A stretch of 64,000 bases of DNA from Hellea sp. Lineage in GTDB: Bacteria > Pseudomonadota > Alphaproteobacteria > Caulobacterales > Maricaulaceae. The notes under the pieces are model-generated. The model saw only the letters and a program-made list of their open reading frames with translations, was not told where the DNA came from and searched no databases. A program made the translations under genes and the position numbers. This document shows positions 25,909 through 34,230 of this stretch, one piece after another. The DNA lies in contig JABABK010000003.1 in the NCBI GenBank assembly GCA_014238285.1, positions 80,802 through 144,801 on the forward strand, written 5' to 3'. Position 1 is the stretch's first letter. Every line of letters begins with the position of its first letter.

Positions 25909-26853
25909 TTATTTCTGACGAAACTTTAGCGTCATGCGATCTGACTCGCCGATGGTTTCCATTTTGGCTTTAAGTTCTGGATCATCTCCGCTTGTACCGA
26001 GAGTAGGCGGTAGGCGCCATACTTTGTCACCCGCGGATGAGCTGGCTTTATCCCGTGGATTGGCGTTAATTTCGCTTGGGTCTGCGGCGAGCTCAAAACC
26101 AGCATCTTCCATGATTTTGATGACATGGCTTTGCTTGAGATAGCCATTATCGCCATTGGCCCAAGCATCATCTTGGTCCTCGGCGGCCCGGTGCTGCACG
26201 ATGCCAACAATGCCGCCGGGTTTCAGAATGGATTTAATATCGGCTAGGGCGCCTGCCAAATGAGCTTGGTCAAAACGGTTTAAGTGGTGCATGGCCCTGA
26301 TGAGGACAACGGCGTCAACGCTGTCCTTCATATCCTTGGAGACGCGGCTAAAAGCAATGCCGCTAACGTTTGGGCCGTTATCGCCGCTCCAGCCCTTGGC
26401 ATCCACAACAAAGGCGTCGCTCCAGTTTTTACGATCTACTAGGAATTTTTCATCTGCAAATCCGCCAAATTTTGCCCACATATCGATATCATAATCGATG
26501 CCAATAAGATGTCCGTCTTTGCCTAGGTAAGGCATGATTATTTTTGTGTACCATCCGCCGCCGGGCAGGGCTTCCGCGACTGTCATGCCTGGCTCAATGC
26601 CGAAATAGCCTAGGGTTAGTTTGGGGTTACGGTATGTGTAGCGCGCTTTAACGGCTTCGGGCTGGTCGGCCAATATGCTTGCGAGGGTAATGGTCGATGC
26701 TTCTGCTGTCGCAGATTCATTGCTGGGCGTTTCGGCCGAAATGGTTTCGACGGCCTCAACTATTTCCGCCGTGCCGTCATCTGATTTATTTTTACAGCCC
26801 GTTATTGTGAGAGCTGCTAGCGCCGCCGTTAAGGCCAAGTTTGCTATCTTCAT
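25909..26853 (-). CDS. Exported methyltransferase-fold lipoprotein
   Basis: A 314-aa protein with a lipoprotein signal (L-T-I-T-G-C, Cys20) followed by an acidic/Ser-rich linker and a Rossmann methyltransferase fold. Motif I is recognisable as V-A-E-A-L-P-G-G-G-W-Y-T-K, followed by a D-x-D acidic loop (GIDYDIDMW) and a C-terminal L-K-P-G-G-I-V-G-I-V strand, as in class I SAM methyltransferases. A lipid-anchored periplasmic location is odd, because SAM is cytoplasmic. This is a known exported subfamily in alphaproteobacteria as far as I recall, of unproven function. It may bind another nucleotide-like ligand. Confidence 0.75.
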   Translation of the reverse strand: MKIANLALTAALAALTITGCKNKSDDGTAEIVEAVETISAETPSNESATAEASTITLASILADQPEAVKARYTYRNPKLTLGYFGIEPGMTVAEALPGGGWYTKIIMPYLGKDGHLIGIDYDIDMWAKFGGFADEKFLVDRKNWSDAFVVDAKGWSGDNGPNVSGIAFSRVSKDMKDSVDAVVLIRAMHHLNRFDQAHLAGALADIKSILKPGGIVGIVQHRAAEDQDDAWANGDNGYLKQSHVIKIMEDAGFELAADPSEINANPRDKASSSAGDKVWRLPPTLGTSGDDPELKAKMETIGESDRMTLKFRQK

Positions 26854-26950
26854 TGTAGTCCCTTTTTATCTCTTCAAATTTTTGCGCCCGACCTTAGATT
26901 AAAAATTATTGGCCGTACAGGCCTTGTAAGTTGAGTGCTTCATTACAATA

Positions 26951-26979
26951 TTGACATGGATGATATCAAAATGATATCA
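26951..26979 (+). promoter_or_regulatory. Promoter with tandem TGATATCA operators for the SPFH operon
   Basis: Two identical 8-bp palindromes TGATATCA (26961-26968 and 26972-26979) are spaced 11 bp centre to centre. They overlap the spacer and probable -10 region of a TTGACA-type -35 box (26951-26956), 22 bp before the SPFH gene start. Tandem half-turn repeats are typical targets of ribbon-helix-helix proteins, and the second gene of this operon encodes one. Confidence 0.7.
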
Positions 26980-27000
26980 ATATATACGTAGGAGTTAATT

Positions 27001-27873
27001 ATGAGTGATATAAGAGAGAGAAAAGTCGGTTCCGTTAGCGGAATTCCGTTTTTGGTTTTCCTGATTGGGATGTTGGGCGGCGCTGTTTATTTGTTTGTTA
27101 CTGGCGTGGACGCTAGGTTTACTTTGAAAATACTGGGCGGAATTGGTCTGTTTCTCGCCGCATTATTGGGTTTTGCGGGACTGTATAAGGTAGAGCCAAA
27201 TCAATCGGCTGTCTTATCTTTGTTTGGCAAATATATCGGGACTGTCAGAACGCCCGGCCTTCGATTTAATAATCCATTTTATAGTAAAAAGAAGGTCAGC
27301 TTGCGGGTGCGAAATTTTGAAAGCGGCAAATTAAAAGTTAATGAACTTGACGGGTCGCCCATTGAAATTGCCGCTATTGTTGTTTGGGAAGTTTCCGATA
27401 GCGCCGAAGCTGTGTTTAATGTCAATAACTATGAAAGTTTTGTACAAATTCAGTCAGAAGCAGCCATCCGGGCTATGGCGACAAGCTATCCCTATGATCA
27501 GCATGAAGACGGGCAGATATCCCTGCGCTCTCATCCGGCTGAAATTTCCGAGCGTTTGAAGGATGAAATTCAAGATCGCCTTACTCAGGCCGGTATCAAT
27601 GTTATCGAAGCGAGAATTTCGCACTTGGCTTATTCGCCGGAAATTGCCCAGGCTATGCTACAACGTCAACAAGCTGGCGCCATCATTGCAGCACGGCAGA
27701 AAATTGTTGAAGGCGCGGTTGGCATGGTGGAGCATGCCCTTGATGAGCTTTCCAAGAAGGGGGTTGTCGAGCTTGATGAAGAGCGTAGAGCGACCATGGT
27801 CAGCAATCTCTTGGTTGTCCTATGTTCCGACCGCGCGACGCAGCCTGTTGTCAATACCGGCTCGCTCTATTAG
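27001..27873 (+). CDS. SPFH/band-7 (prohibitin-like) membrane protein
   Basis: A 290-aa protein with two N-terminal hydrophobic segments (about 15-35 and 42-62) followed by an SPFH domain beginning [17 protein letters not shown] and continuing through the [18 protein letters not shown] coiled-coil stretch characteristic of bacterial stomatin/prohibitin homologues. SPFH proteins oligomerise in membrane microdomains and often act as scaffolds or protease modulators. It has a clear AGGAG ribosome site. It heads an operon with a ribbon-helix-helix protein, a CPBP protease and a DUF4177 protein. Confidence 0.9.
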   Translation: MSDIRERKVGSVSGIPFLVFLIGMLGGAVYLFVTGVDARFTLKILGGIGLFLAALLGFAGLYKVEPNQSAVLSLFGKYIGTVRTPGLRFNNPFYSKKKVSLRVRNFESGKLKVNELDGSPIEIAAIVVWEVSDSAEAVFNVNNYESFVQIQSEAAIRAMATSYPYDQHEDGQISLRSHPAEISERLKDEIQDRLTQAGINVIEARISHLAYSPEIAQAMLQRQQAGAIIAARQKIVEGAVGMVEHALDELSKKGVVELDEERRATMVSNLLVVLCSDRATQPVVNTGSLY

Positions 27874-27884
27874 CGAGATGTGCA

Positions 27885-28076
27885 TTGCCCGATAAAAAAT
27901 CATTTCCTCTTAGGATCAACGCTGATGTCCTTATGGCTATGAAGCGTTGGTCTGATGACGAGCTTCGATCGGTAAATTCCCAGATCGAGTATGTTTTGCG
28001 CGATGCGCTGAGGAAACAAGGGCGATTAAAAGAACGACCGTCAAAGCCGGTCGAAGCTGATAAGCAGAAGAAATGA
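27885..28076 (+). CDS. Small ribbon-helix-helix (Arc-like) DNA-binding protein, TTG start
   Basis: A 63-aa basic protein whose N-terminal half (S-F-P-L-R-I-N then A-M-K-R-W-S-D-D-E-L-R-S-V-N-S-Q-I-E-Y-V-L) fits the ribbon-helix-helix fold of Arc/MetJ-type repressors: a short beta strand then two helices with S-V-N-S-Q. The best start is TTG 27885, since homology to this family begins at M-P-D-K-K and no nearby ATG precedes the beta strand. It begins 11 bp after the SPFH stop. It is the likely repressor acting on the tandem TGATATCA sites in front of the operon. Confidence 0.75.
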   Translation: MPDKKSFPLRINADVLMAMKRWSDDELRSVNSQIEYVLRDALRKQGRLKERPSKPVEADKQKK

Positions 28077-28080
28077 TGAG

Positions 28081-28929
28081 ATGAAAAAGCTTATTACATT
28101 TGTATTGATCGCATTTGGGTTTAGCTGGGCAATTGCAGCGGTAATTTATTCAAAAGGTGGATTGAGCCACGCTTTAGCCGTGCCTCTCATGTTTCTTTAT
28201 ATGTGTGGTCCTGCTGTTGGCGCGATCATATGCGCCGCTTTGTTTGATAAAGGCCACCGTTTCGCTTCTCTTGGTCTAAAGGGCGGAATGAATAGATGGC
28301 TGATTTGGAGCTGGGTGATAGCAATATTTGGCGTTTTGGGCGCTTTGCTGATTTCAGTTATGCCAGCTGGCGTGGAATTGCAAAACCCTATGATTGGCGT
28401 GCGAAGCGAGCTAGAAAGCCAAGGCGTTGCTGCGCCTGAAATATTAAATGCACCCTTTATGTGGGTCGTGATTGTAGGCCAGGCGGCCATTATTGGCGCG
28501 CTTATAAACTCAGTTCTACTATTGTCCGAAGAACTAGGCTGGCGCGGCTGGCTTTGGGGGCATTTACGCGGGGAGGGCTTTTGGAAGGCGACTTGGATTA
28601 TTGGATTTTTATGGGGTGTTTGGCACATTCCAATTATTTTACTGGGCCATAATTACCCGGAAATGCCCGTATTAGGCGCTGGATTGTTTGTTGTGTTCTG
28701 CCTGCTGTTTTCGCCGATATTTAGTTATGTGCGGGAGAAAAGTGGATCCGTTTGGGCCGCAAGTGTTTTGCACGGGACATTTAATGCACTCGCTGGCGTC
28801 GCCCTAATGGCACAAACGCCAACGGATATGCCGTGGCGCGGTTGCGTCGGGATTGGCGGTTTTGCTGTCATGTCAATTTTAACAATTTTTGTTTGGTCTA
28901 AAATGAAACAAGGAGAGCGTCATGCGTGA
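28081..28929 (+). CDS. CPBP family intramembrane metalloprotease
   Basis: A 282-aa, multi-span protein of the CAAX protease and bacteriocin-processing (CPBP/Abi) family. The catalytic motif E-E-L-G-W-R is near residue 150, with the downstream histidine in W-H-I-P-I and the conserved H-G-T-F-N-A-L segment near residue 230. These glutamyl proteases cleave within or near the membrane. It follows the ribbon-helix-helix gene by 4 bp and overlaps the DUF4177 gene, so it belongs to the SPFH operon; a protease together with a prohibitin-like scaffold suggests a regulated membrane proteolysis complex. Confidence 0.9.
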   Translation: MKKLITFVLIAFGFSWAIAAVIYSKGGLSHALAVPLMFLYMCGPAVGAIICAALFDKGHRFASLGLKGGMNRWLIWSWVIAIFGVLGALLISVMPAGVELQNPMIGVRSELESQGVAAPEILNAPFMWVVIVGQAAIIGALINSVLLLSEELGWRGWLWGHLRGEGFWKATWIIGFLWGVWHIPIILLGHNYPEMPVLGAGLFVVFCLLFSPIFSYVREKSGSVWAASVLHGTFNALAGVALMAQTPTDMPWRGCVGIGGFAVMSILTIFVWSKMKQGERHA

Positions 28930-29104
28930 TAAAAAGTGGGAATATAAACTCATTATTCTGAAACCGAGCGGTCTTGGATTGAGCCCTCAAAAAAATGTTG
29001 AAAAGTTTCAAGAAGAACTCAATCAATTGGGACAGATTGGCTGGGAGCTGGTAGAAATTGAAGACAATAATTTCGGTTACCCGGTTGCCTATATGAAGCG
29101 CTAG
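28922..29104 (+). CDS. DUF4177 family protein, 60 aa
   Basis: A 60-residue protein with K-W-E-Y-K-L near the start, L-N-Q-L-G-Q-I-G-W-E-L-V in the middle and a final P-V-A-Y-M-K-R. This W-E-Y-K ... L-N-x-L-G-x-x-G-W-E-L-V pattern is the DUF4177 signature. AGGAGAG lies 5 nt upstream, and the start overlaps the CPBP gene end by 8 bp, so it is translationally coupled. Function is unknown. It ends one base before the convergent glycosyltransferase gene. Confidence 0.82.
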   Translation: MRDKKWEYKLIILKPSGLGLSPQKNVEKFQEELNQLGQIGWELVEIEDNNFGYPVAYMKR

Positions 29105-29105
29105 G

Positions 29106-30245
29106 CTACGCCTTGCCTTTAACGAAACGAGAGATCTTTCTAACAAGCTTTTTAATAAGGTGATAGGGTGAGCTGGCAATTCTTCCTAACCGTCTTATCC
29201 GTCGCCATCTCTTACGGGCGACAGGTTCATATTCTGGCGTCAGCAATTCGAAGAATGTTTGCGACACAGTTTTCCAACTATAATTTTGTGCATGCCGGAC
29301 CGGGATGGAACGATCAATTTTGAGGCAGTCCAGACAGGCTTGTCTCAAATCGTGTGACACAAATCCGGCGCCGCTGCCGGGTATGATATCAATGGGGCCT
29401 GACACTGGGTAACCAGCCACAGGGGTGCCTGTCGCCATGGCTTCAATGATGACGAGGCCAAATGTATCGGTTTTAGACGGGAAGACAAACACGTCGGCGT
29501 CAGCGAAATGACGGGCTAGGTCATCTCCAAATTTTGCGCCAGCAAATGTAACGTCGGGATATTTTCGGGTGAGTTCTTTGAGCTGCGGGCCATCTCCAAT
29601 AACGACCTTGGAGCCAGGTAGGTCTAGTTTTAGAAAGGCTTCAATGTTCTTTTCGACTGCGACTCGCCCGACATTTACAAAAATAGGCTTTGGGAGGTCA
29701 CCGTATATGTCGTCTGGATTAAACCGTTTTTCGGAACTGAATTGATCCAAATCAACGCCGCGAGCCCAGGGGGCTAGGTCGTCAAAGCCTTGCTTTTCCA
29801 AAAACGTGACCATGGACGGGGTCGTCACCATAATCCGGCCGCCACTATTATGAAACGTCCTGACGAATTTATAGGACAGGCTGAGGGGAACAAACGGAAA
29901 CCGCGCTTTAATATACTCAGGAAATTTGGTGTGGTAGCTGGTGGTAAAGGGCATGGCCCATTTTATGCACAGGCTGCGGGCGGCTTGACCTAGAGGTCCT
30001 TCGGTTGCGATATGGATGGCTTCAGGGCCAAAATGGACGATCCGGCGCTCGACATCCGATTTTGCAAATGGGGCAAGCCGAATATCTGGGTAAGTCGGGA
30101 GCGGCATGGTCCAATATCCATCCGACGGGGCGATTATTTCGACGATGTGACCTGATTTTCGCAGTTCTTCCATGGTTCGCTGCAGAGTGCGGACGACGCC
30201 GTTCATTTGCGGCTCCCAAGCATCTGTTACGAGTAGAATTTTCAA
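29106..30245 (-). CDS. GT4 family glycosyltransferase (mannosyltransferase-like)
   Basis: A 379-aa retaining glycosyltransferase with two Rossmann domains. The N-terminus (M-K-I-L-L-V-T-D-A-W-E-P-Q-M-N-G-V-V-R-T) is the usual GT4 opening; the nucleotide-sugar-binding E-x7-E motif is F-G-L-V-I-I-E-A-M-A-T-G-T-P near residue 270; a basic C-terminal extension (about 350-379) may contact the membrane. It resembles MgtA/PimB-type enzymes that add a hexose to a lipid acceptor such as diacylglycerol. The start codon is TTG 30245, with GAGAG nearby and no ATG that keeps the full N-terminus. Confidence 0.85.
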   Translation of the reverse strand: MKILLVTDAWEPQMNGVVRTLQRTMEELRKSGHIVEIIAPSDGYWTMPLPTYPDIRLAPFAKSDVERRIVHFGPEAIHIATEGPLGQAARSLCIKWAMPFTTSYHTKFPEYIKARFPFVPLSLSYKFVRTFHNSGGRIMVTTPSMVTFLEKQGFDDLAPWARGVDLDQFSSEKRFNPDDIYGDLPKPIFVNVGRVAVEKNIEAFLKLDLPGSKVVIGDGPQLKELTRKYPDVTFAGAKFGDDLARHFADADVFVFPSKTDTFGLVIIEAMATGTPVAGYPVSGPIDIIPGSGAGFVSHDLRQACLDCLKIDRSIPVRHAQNYSWKTVSQTFFELLTPEYEPVARKRWRRIRRLGRIASSPYHLIKKLVRKISRFVKGKA

Positions 30246-30374
30246 AGTTAATCTCTCAGGTTGAATTCTGTTGGTGGTTACGCCGATTCATTGAGCTAAC
30301 ACATAGGGTCTTCAAGTGGTAAAAGCGACCATGTCTTGGGCGCATCATAAAAAATTCTCAAGAAAATCGGGTGT

Positions 30375-30389
30375 TTAACTTATCATTAA
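30375..30389. promoter_or_regulatory. CtrA-like box TTAA-N7-TTAA upstream of nrdA
   Basis: TTAACTTATCATTAA matches the full CtrA consensus. It lies 22 bp upstream of the first NrdR box. CtrA is the alphaproteobacterial cell-cycle regulator. A match like this also arises by chance in AT-rich DNA, so the call is tentative. Confidence 0.45.
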
Positions 30390-30410
30390 CAAAATATTTT
30401 CTTTTTTCAC

Positions 30411-30457
30411 ACACTAACTGTTGACGAAGGAGAGCAAATCAACACTATATATAGTTC
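30411..30457 (+). promoter_or_regulatory. Pair of NrdR boxes upstream of nrdA
   Basis: Box 2 (30442-30457) ACACTATATATAGTTC is near-consensus for the NrdR repressor. Box 1 (30411-30426) ACACTAACTGTTGACG is a weaker match. The two starts are 31 bp apart, the three-turn spacing expected for cooperative NrdR binding. A matching pair with the same spacing precedes nrdB. Confidence 0.75.
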
Positions 30458-30570
30458 GTAGGGTCAAATAGGCTTACCTTCAAAAATTAAAGATCGGTTT
30501 CGGGCTTTTGGCGCGATTTGGGAAGTTTTTGGGAAAAAATTAGGCTTCAAGCCTTAGAGGAAGGGGAAAT

Positions 30571-32487
30571 ATGTCAGAGGAAAGTTCGAATAATGGCTTG
30601 GCTGAGGTCATTGAAGAGGCGCAATACCAAGAAACAGAACAAGTCGTATCGACGCCTAAACATGGCGGAAAGCCACAAGCAGTAAGAGCTGTTGAGTTTT
30701 CCCCAGTTGTTCAAGATCGTAGCCGGGATGAACTTCTGACAGATTTTGGCAAAAAGACCCTAGTTGATCGATATCTTTTGACGGATGAATCCTATCAAGA
30801 CATGTTTTCTCGCGTATCTGAGGCTTATGCTGATGACGCTGAGCACGCGCAGCGCTTATATGACTATATGTCAAAGCTTTGGTTTATGCCGGCAACGCCT
30901 GTGCTCTCTAATGGCGGAACGACGCGTGGTCTTCCCATTTCCTGCTTCTTGAACTCTGTGAATGACAGTCTCGACTCAATCGTAGATATTTGGAACGAAA
31001 ATGTCTGGTTGGCCTCTAACGGCGGCGGTATCGGAACCTATTGGGGCAATGTCCGTTCTATCGGTGAAAAAATTGGTAAAGCCGGTAAAACATCCGGTAT
31101 TATTCCGTTTATCCGAGTCATGGACAGTTTGACCCTAGCCATTTCTCAGGGCTCCCTTCGTCGAGGCTCGGCGGCCGTCTATTTGGACATCTTCCACCCT
31201 GAAATTGAAGAGTTCCTTGAAATTCGAAAGCCAAGCGGTGATTTCAACCGTAAATCTCTGAATTTGCACCACGGCCTTAATATTACAGATGAGTTTATGG
31301 TTGCGGTTCGTGATGGTCTGGAATTTGGACTTCGCTCTCCGCACACAAATGAAGTTATTAAAACCATTGATGCGCGCTATTTGTGGCAGAAAATTCTCGA
31401 GATGAGGCTGCAAACAGGTGAGCCTTACATGGTGTTTTCTGACACCGTGAATGATGCCCTTGCTAAACATCAGCGTGACCAAGGTCTGCGCGTGAGGCAG
31501 TCAAACCTTTGTTCAGAAATCATGCTGGCAACCGGAAAAGATAAATTTGGCAAAGAACGCACGGCTGTTTGTTGTCTATCGTCCGTCAATGCTGAAAAGT
31601 GGGACGAATGGAAAGATGAAGAAGGTTTCATCGAGGATATCATGCGGTTCCTTGATAATGTTCTTGAAGATTTTATCCAGCGCGCACCGGGTGAAATGGA
31701 CGATGCTAAATATTCTGCCGCGCGTGAGCGCTCTGTTGGTCTCGGCCTCATGGGTTTTCATAGCATGTTGCAAGAAAAAGATATTCCGTTTGAAAGCGCC
31801 ATGGCTAAATCGTTTAACAACCGTATTTTCCGCCATATTCGCCGGGGCGCAGACGCAGCTTCTGTGGTTTTAGCGGAAGAGCGCGGGGCCTGTCCTGACG
31901 CCGCGGATGTTGGTGTTAAAGCTCGGTTTTCTCACAAGATGGCCGTCGCGCCGACGGCGTCGATTTCCATCATATGCGGCGGAACCTCCGCTGGCATCGA
32001 GCCTATTCCAGCGAATATCTATACTCATAAAACTCTGTCAGGCTCATTCACTGTCCGGAATAAGTTCTTGGAAGCTCTGTTTGAGGAAAAAGGCATAAAT
32101 ACGCCGGATGTCTGGAACTCTATTCTTGAGCATGAAGGTTCTGTTCAGCATATGGATGAGCTGGATGAGCACGAAAAAGCCGTATTTAGAACTGCATTTG
32201 AAATTGATCAGCGCTGGGTTATCGAACACGCCGCTGATCGATCGCCTTATATTTGTCAGGCTCAGTCCGTGAATATATTTATTCCGGGTGACGTCGATAA
32301 ATGGGATCTGCATATGCTTCACTGGACGGCCTGGGAAAAAGGCGTCAAATCTCTTTATTATTGCCGGTCAAAATCTGTTCAAAGAGCGTCATTTGCAGGC
32401 GCAGAGGATAAGCCAGCCAATGATATGGAAAAAGCCATGCAAGTGGCCGCGCCTACGAATTATGAGGAGTGCTTAGCTTGTCAGTAG
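30571..32487 (+). CDS. nrdA: Ribonucleoside-diphosphate reductase alpha subunit, class I
   Basis: The catalytic subunit of class I ribonucleotide reductase, which makes deoxyribonucleotides. In 638 aa I see the active-site cysteine Cys125 (P-I-S-C), N312-x-Cys314-x-E316 (N-L-C-S-E) for substrate radical chemistry, the partner cysteine in T-A-V-C-C-L-S, and C-terminal redox cysteines C-L-A-C-Q. Compared with E. coli NrdA (about 760 aa) it lacks the N-terminal ATP-cone that gives dATP inhibition; the N-terminus here is a short acidic tail. AGAGGAAGGGG precedes the start. Its partner nrdB is about 5 kb away, and both have NrdR boxes. Confidence 0.96.
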   Translation: MSEESSNNGLAEVIEEAQYQETEQVVSTPKHGGKPQAVRAVEFSPVVQDRSRDELLTDFGKKTLVDRYLLTDESYQDMFSRVSEAYADDAEHAQRLYDYMSKLWFMPATPVLSNGGTTRGLPISCFLNSVNDSLDSIVDIWNENVWLASNGGGIGTYWGNVRSIGEKIGKAGKTSGIIPFIRVMDSLTLAISQGSLRRGSAAVYLDIFHPEIEEFLEIRKPSGDFNRKSLNLHHGLNITDEFMVAVRDGLEFGLRSPHTNEVIKTIDARYLWQKILEMRLQTGEPYMVFSDTVNDALAKHQRDQGLRVRQSNLCSEIMLATGKDKFGKERTAVCCLSSVNAEKWDEWKDEEGFIEDIMRFLDNVLEDFIQRAPGEMDDAKYSAARERSVGLGLMGFHSMLQEKDIPFESAMAKSFNNRIFRHIRRGADAASVVLAEERGACPDAADVGVKARFSHKMAVAPTASISIICGGTSAGIEPIPANIYTHKTLSGSFTVRNKFLEALFEEKGINTPDVWNSILEHEGSVQHMDELDEHEKAVFRTAFEIDQRWVIEHAADRSPYICQAQSVNIFIPGDVDKWDLHMLHWTAWEKGVKSLYYCRSKSVQRASFAGAEDKPANDMEKAMQVAAPTNYEECLACQ

Positions 32488-32960
32488 GGAGAAATTCTTA
32501 ATTTCGTAAACTGTCCTGTCGTTTTATCTATTTAATTTTTAAGTCAAATTGCCTAGTTGATCTTCATTGTTCGAAGTATGTTTCACTGTTAAAAAAATAA
32601 TATTCAATGCCATTTTTTTTGATTTCAATAAACATGACAATATCACCTTATGGCAGTCGTGCAAATATATGCGCGTGTTTTCTGAACTTGGCCTGTTTAA
32701 AATAGCGAACACTAAACTTGTAGAAACGAGGGATGATAATTGTGCGGATGCGTAAATTCGTAAACCAAATCTGCCTTATATTTTGCAAATATGTAATTTA
32801 GTACCTGCACGTACTTAAAGTTTTGTCCAATTTTAATTAAGAAAACTACATGGGGCCCTGCGTCTCATCTTGCCTGATGCTGCAATTTCTTACGGTCCTC
32901 CACATGCCATGGTAAGATTGGAGTAGCGTCAGGTTGGCAATAACAAAAGGAGCCTTGTTC
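32488..32960. other. AT-rich intergenic region after nrdA
   Basis: About 470 bp with no convincing gene. A 62-codon frame at 32567 has no ribosome site or recognisable features. The region marks the start of the AT-rich insert between nrdA and nrdB and must hold the kinase promoter. Confidence 0.5.
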
Positions 32961-34094
32961 ATGAGAGTTAGTGCAAGCGTTGTCCTTGAGGCTTTAGATA
33001 AAGTCGCGTCACCATTCTGTATTATTAATCCCGACATCGAATTCATCCAATACACAAATAAATCCTTTGCAGAGTTGTTTGGCTATACGCACGGTGTGCT
33101 TTGCAATAACTTTCCAACTAACGAGTTTTTTAAAAAACTCGTTTCCCTACATGGCTTAGATGATACCTTCACGGTGGCTAATCTTCGGAGGATTCTTAAT
33201 TTACATTCGGAGTTTAAATTTTACCGGGAACTGGAGGATGGGAGGCACTTTAAAATAGATGTGTTTCGGGATCGCAATAAAAACGTCGTTCTTATGTATT
33301 CAGATGTGACTAATATCAAAAAATCTGAAATTGCAAAGTCCAAATTCTTGGGTAATATAAGCCATGAAATAAGAACGCCGATGAACGGTATTGTGGGTAT
33401 GACCGAATTATTGGCATCGACTGATCTCAATGATCAGCAAAAAATCTATTTTGATATTATAACAAAATCAGCGGCTGAGTTGTTAAAAGTCGTTGATAAT
33501 ATTCTAGATATCGCTCAGTTGGAAAACGAAAAATCAAAAAATGAAACATCCGAATTCAGCTCATTTGAGCTTTTTAACGTCCTCAACTTGCTCTTTACGC
33601 CTCAGGCGGAGGCAAAGAGTTTAAAGCTTAGTTTTTTTGGATTATCGGCTTTGCCCGACACTATTATTTCGGATCGTCATAAGGTCATGCAAATCTTATC
33701 TAATATAATTGGCAATGCCATCAAGTTCACTCACTCTGGAGAAATCAATGTGGTTACCCAGCTTGAATCGCCCAGTAGCGATGCAAAATTGATAATCAAA
33801 GTGATTGATACGGGCATTGGAATATCCAATGATAATTATGCCAAAATATTTGACCGTTTCACTCAGGTCGATGATTCCATAACCCGTCGATATGGTGGCA
33901 CTGGCCTAGGGTTAACGCTTGCAAAACGATTGCTTGATTCCATGAACGGAGATATTAAACTATACTCCCGCCTTGGTATTGGCTCCAATTTCATCATTTC
34001 TATTCCAGTTAAAATTAAAACTGCCAAGGTTAAGCCGGCATTCTCAAGCACTGTTATAGATTACCAGGCAGAGCGGTTAAAAAAATCGGTGTAA
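32961..34094 (+). CDS. PAS-containing cytoplasmic sensor histidine kinase
   Basis: A 377-aa kinase with no membrane span. Residues about 10-115 resemble a PAS domain ([15 protein letters not shown]), followed by HisKA with phosphorylatable His135 ([11 protein letters not shown]) and a HATPase_c with N box (N-I-I-G-N-A-I-K-F), D-T-G-I-G-I-S and Y-G-G-T-G-L-G-L. No receiver or response regulator is adjacent. ATG 32961 is chosen for AAGGAG 8 nt upstream; a TTG at 32934 is the longer alternative. It is the first gene of the nrdA-nrdB insert and precedes a membrane winged-helix regulator. Confidence 0.9.
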   Translation: MRVSASVVLEALDKVASPFCIINPDIEFIQYTNKSFAELFGYTHGVLCNNFPTNEFFKKLVSLHGLDDTFTVANLRRILNLHSEFKFYRELEDGRHFKIDVFRDRNKNVVLMYSDVTNIKKSEIAKSKFLGNISHEIRTPMNGIVGMTELLASTDLNDQQKIYFDIITKSAAELLKVVDNILDIAQLENEKSKNETSEFSSFELFNVLNLLFTPQAEAKSLKLSFFGLSALPDTIISDRHKVMQILSNIIGNAIKFTHSGEINVVTQLESPSSDAKLIIKVIDTGIGISNDNYAKIFDRFTQVDDSITRRYGGTGLGLTLAKRLLDSMNGDIKLYSRLGIGSNFIISIPVKIKTAKVKPAFSSTVIDYQAERLKKSV

Positions 34095-34230
34095 CGACCC
34101 CAATAATGGCGAAGCCAACAGTAAGTGCAAGTATGTCCAATCCTCTTTATACGGCCAATGGGGCGAGTTGTGATGATAATTATCTTTATTGAAGCCTAAA
34201 ATGGTGTATTATACTCGAGTGGAGGGTGAG

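Noticed and set aside
32567..32755. A 62-codon frame between nrdA and the histidine kinase
   Set aside because: No ribosome site, unusual composition (many Phe/Lys/Ile/Asn) and no recognisable features.
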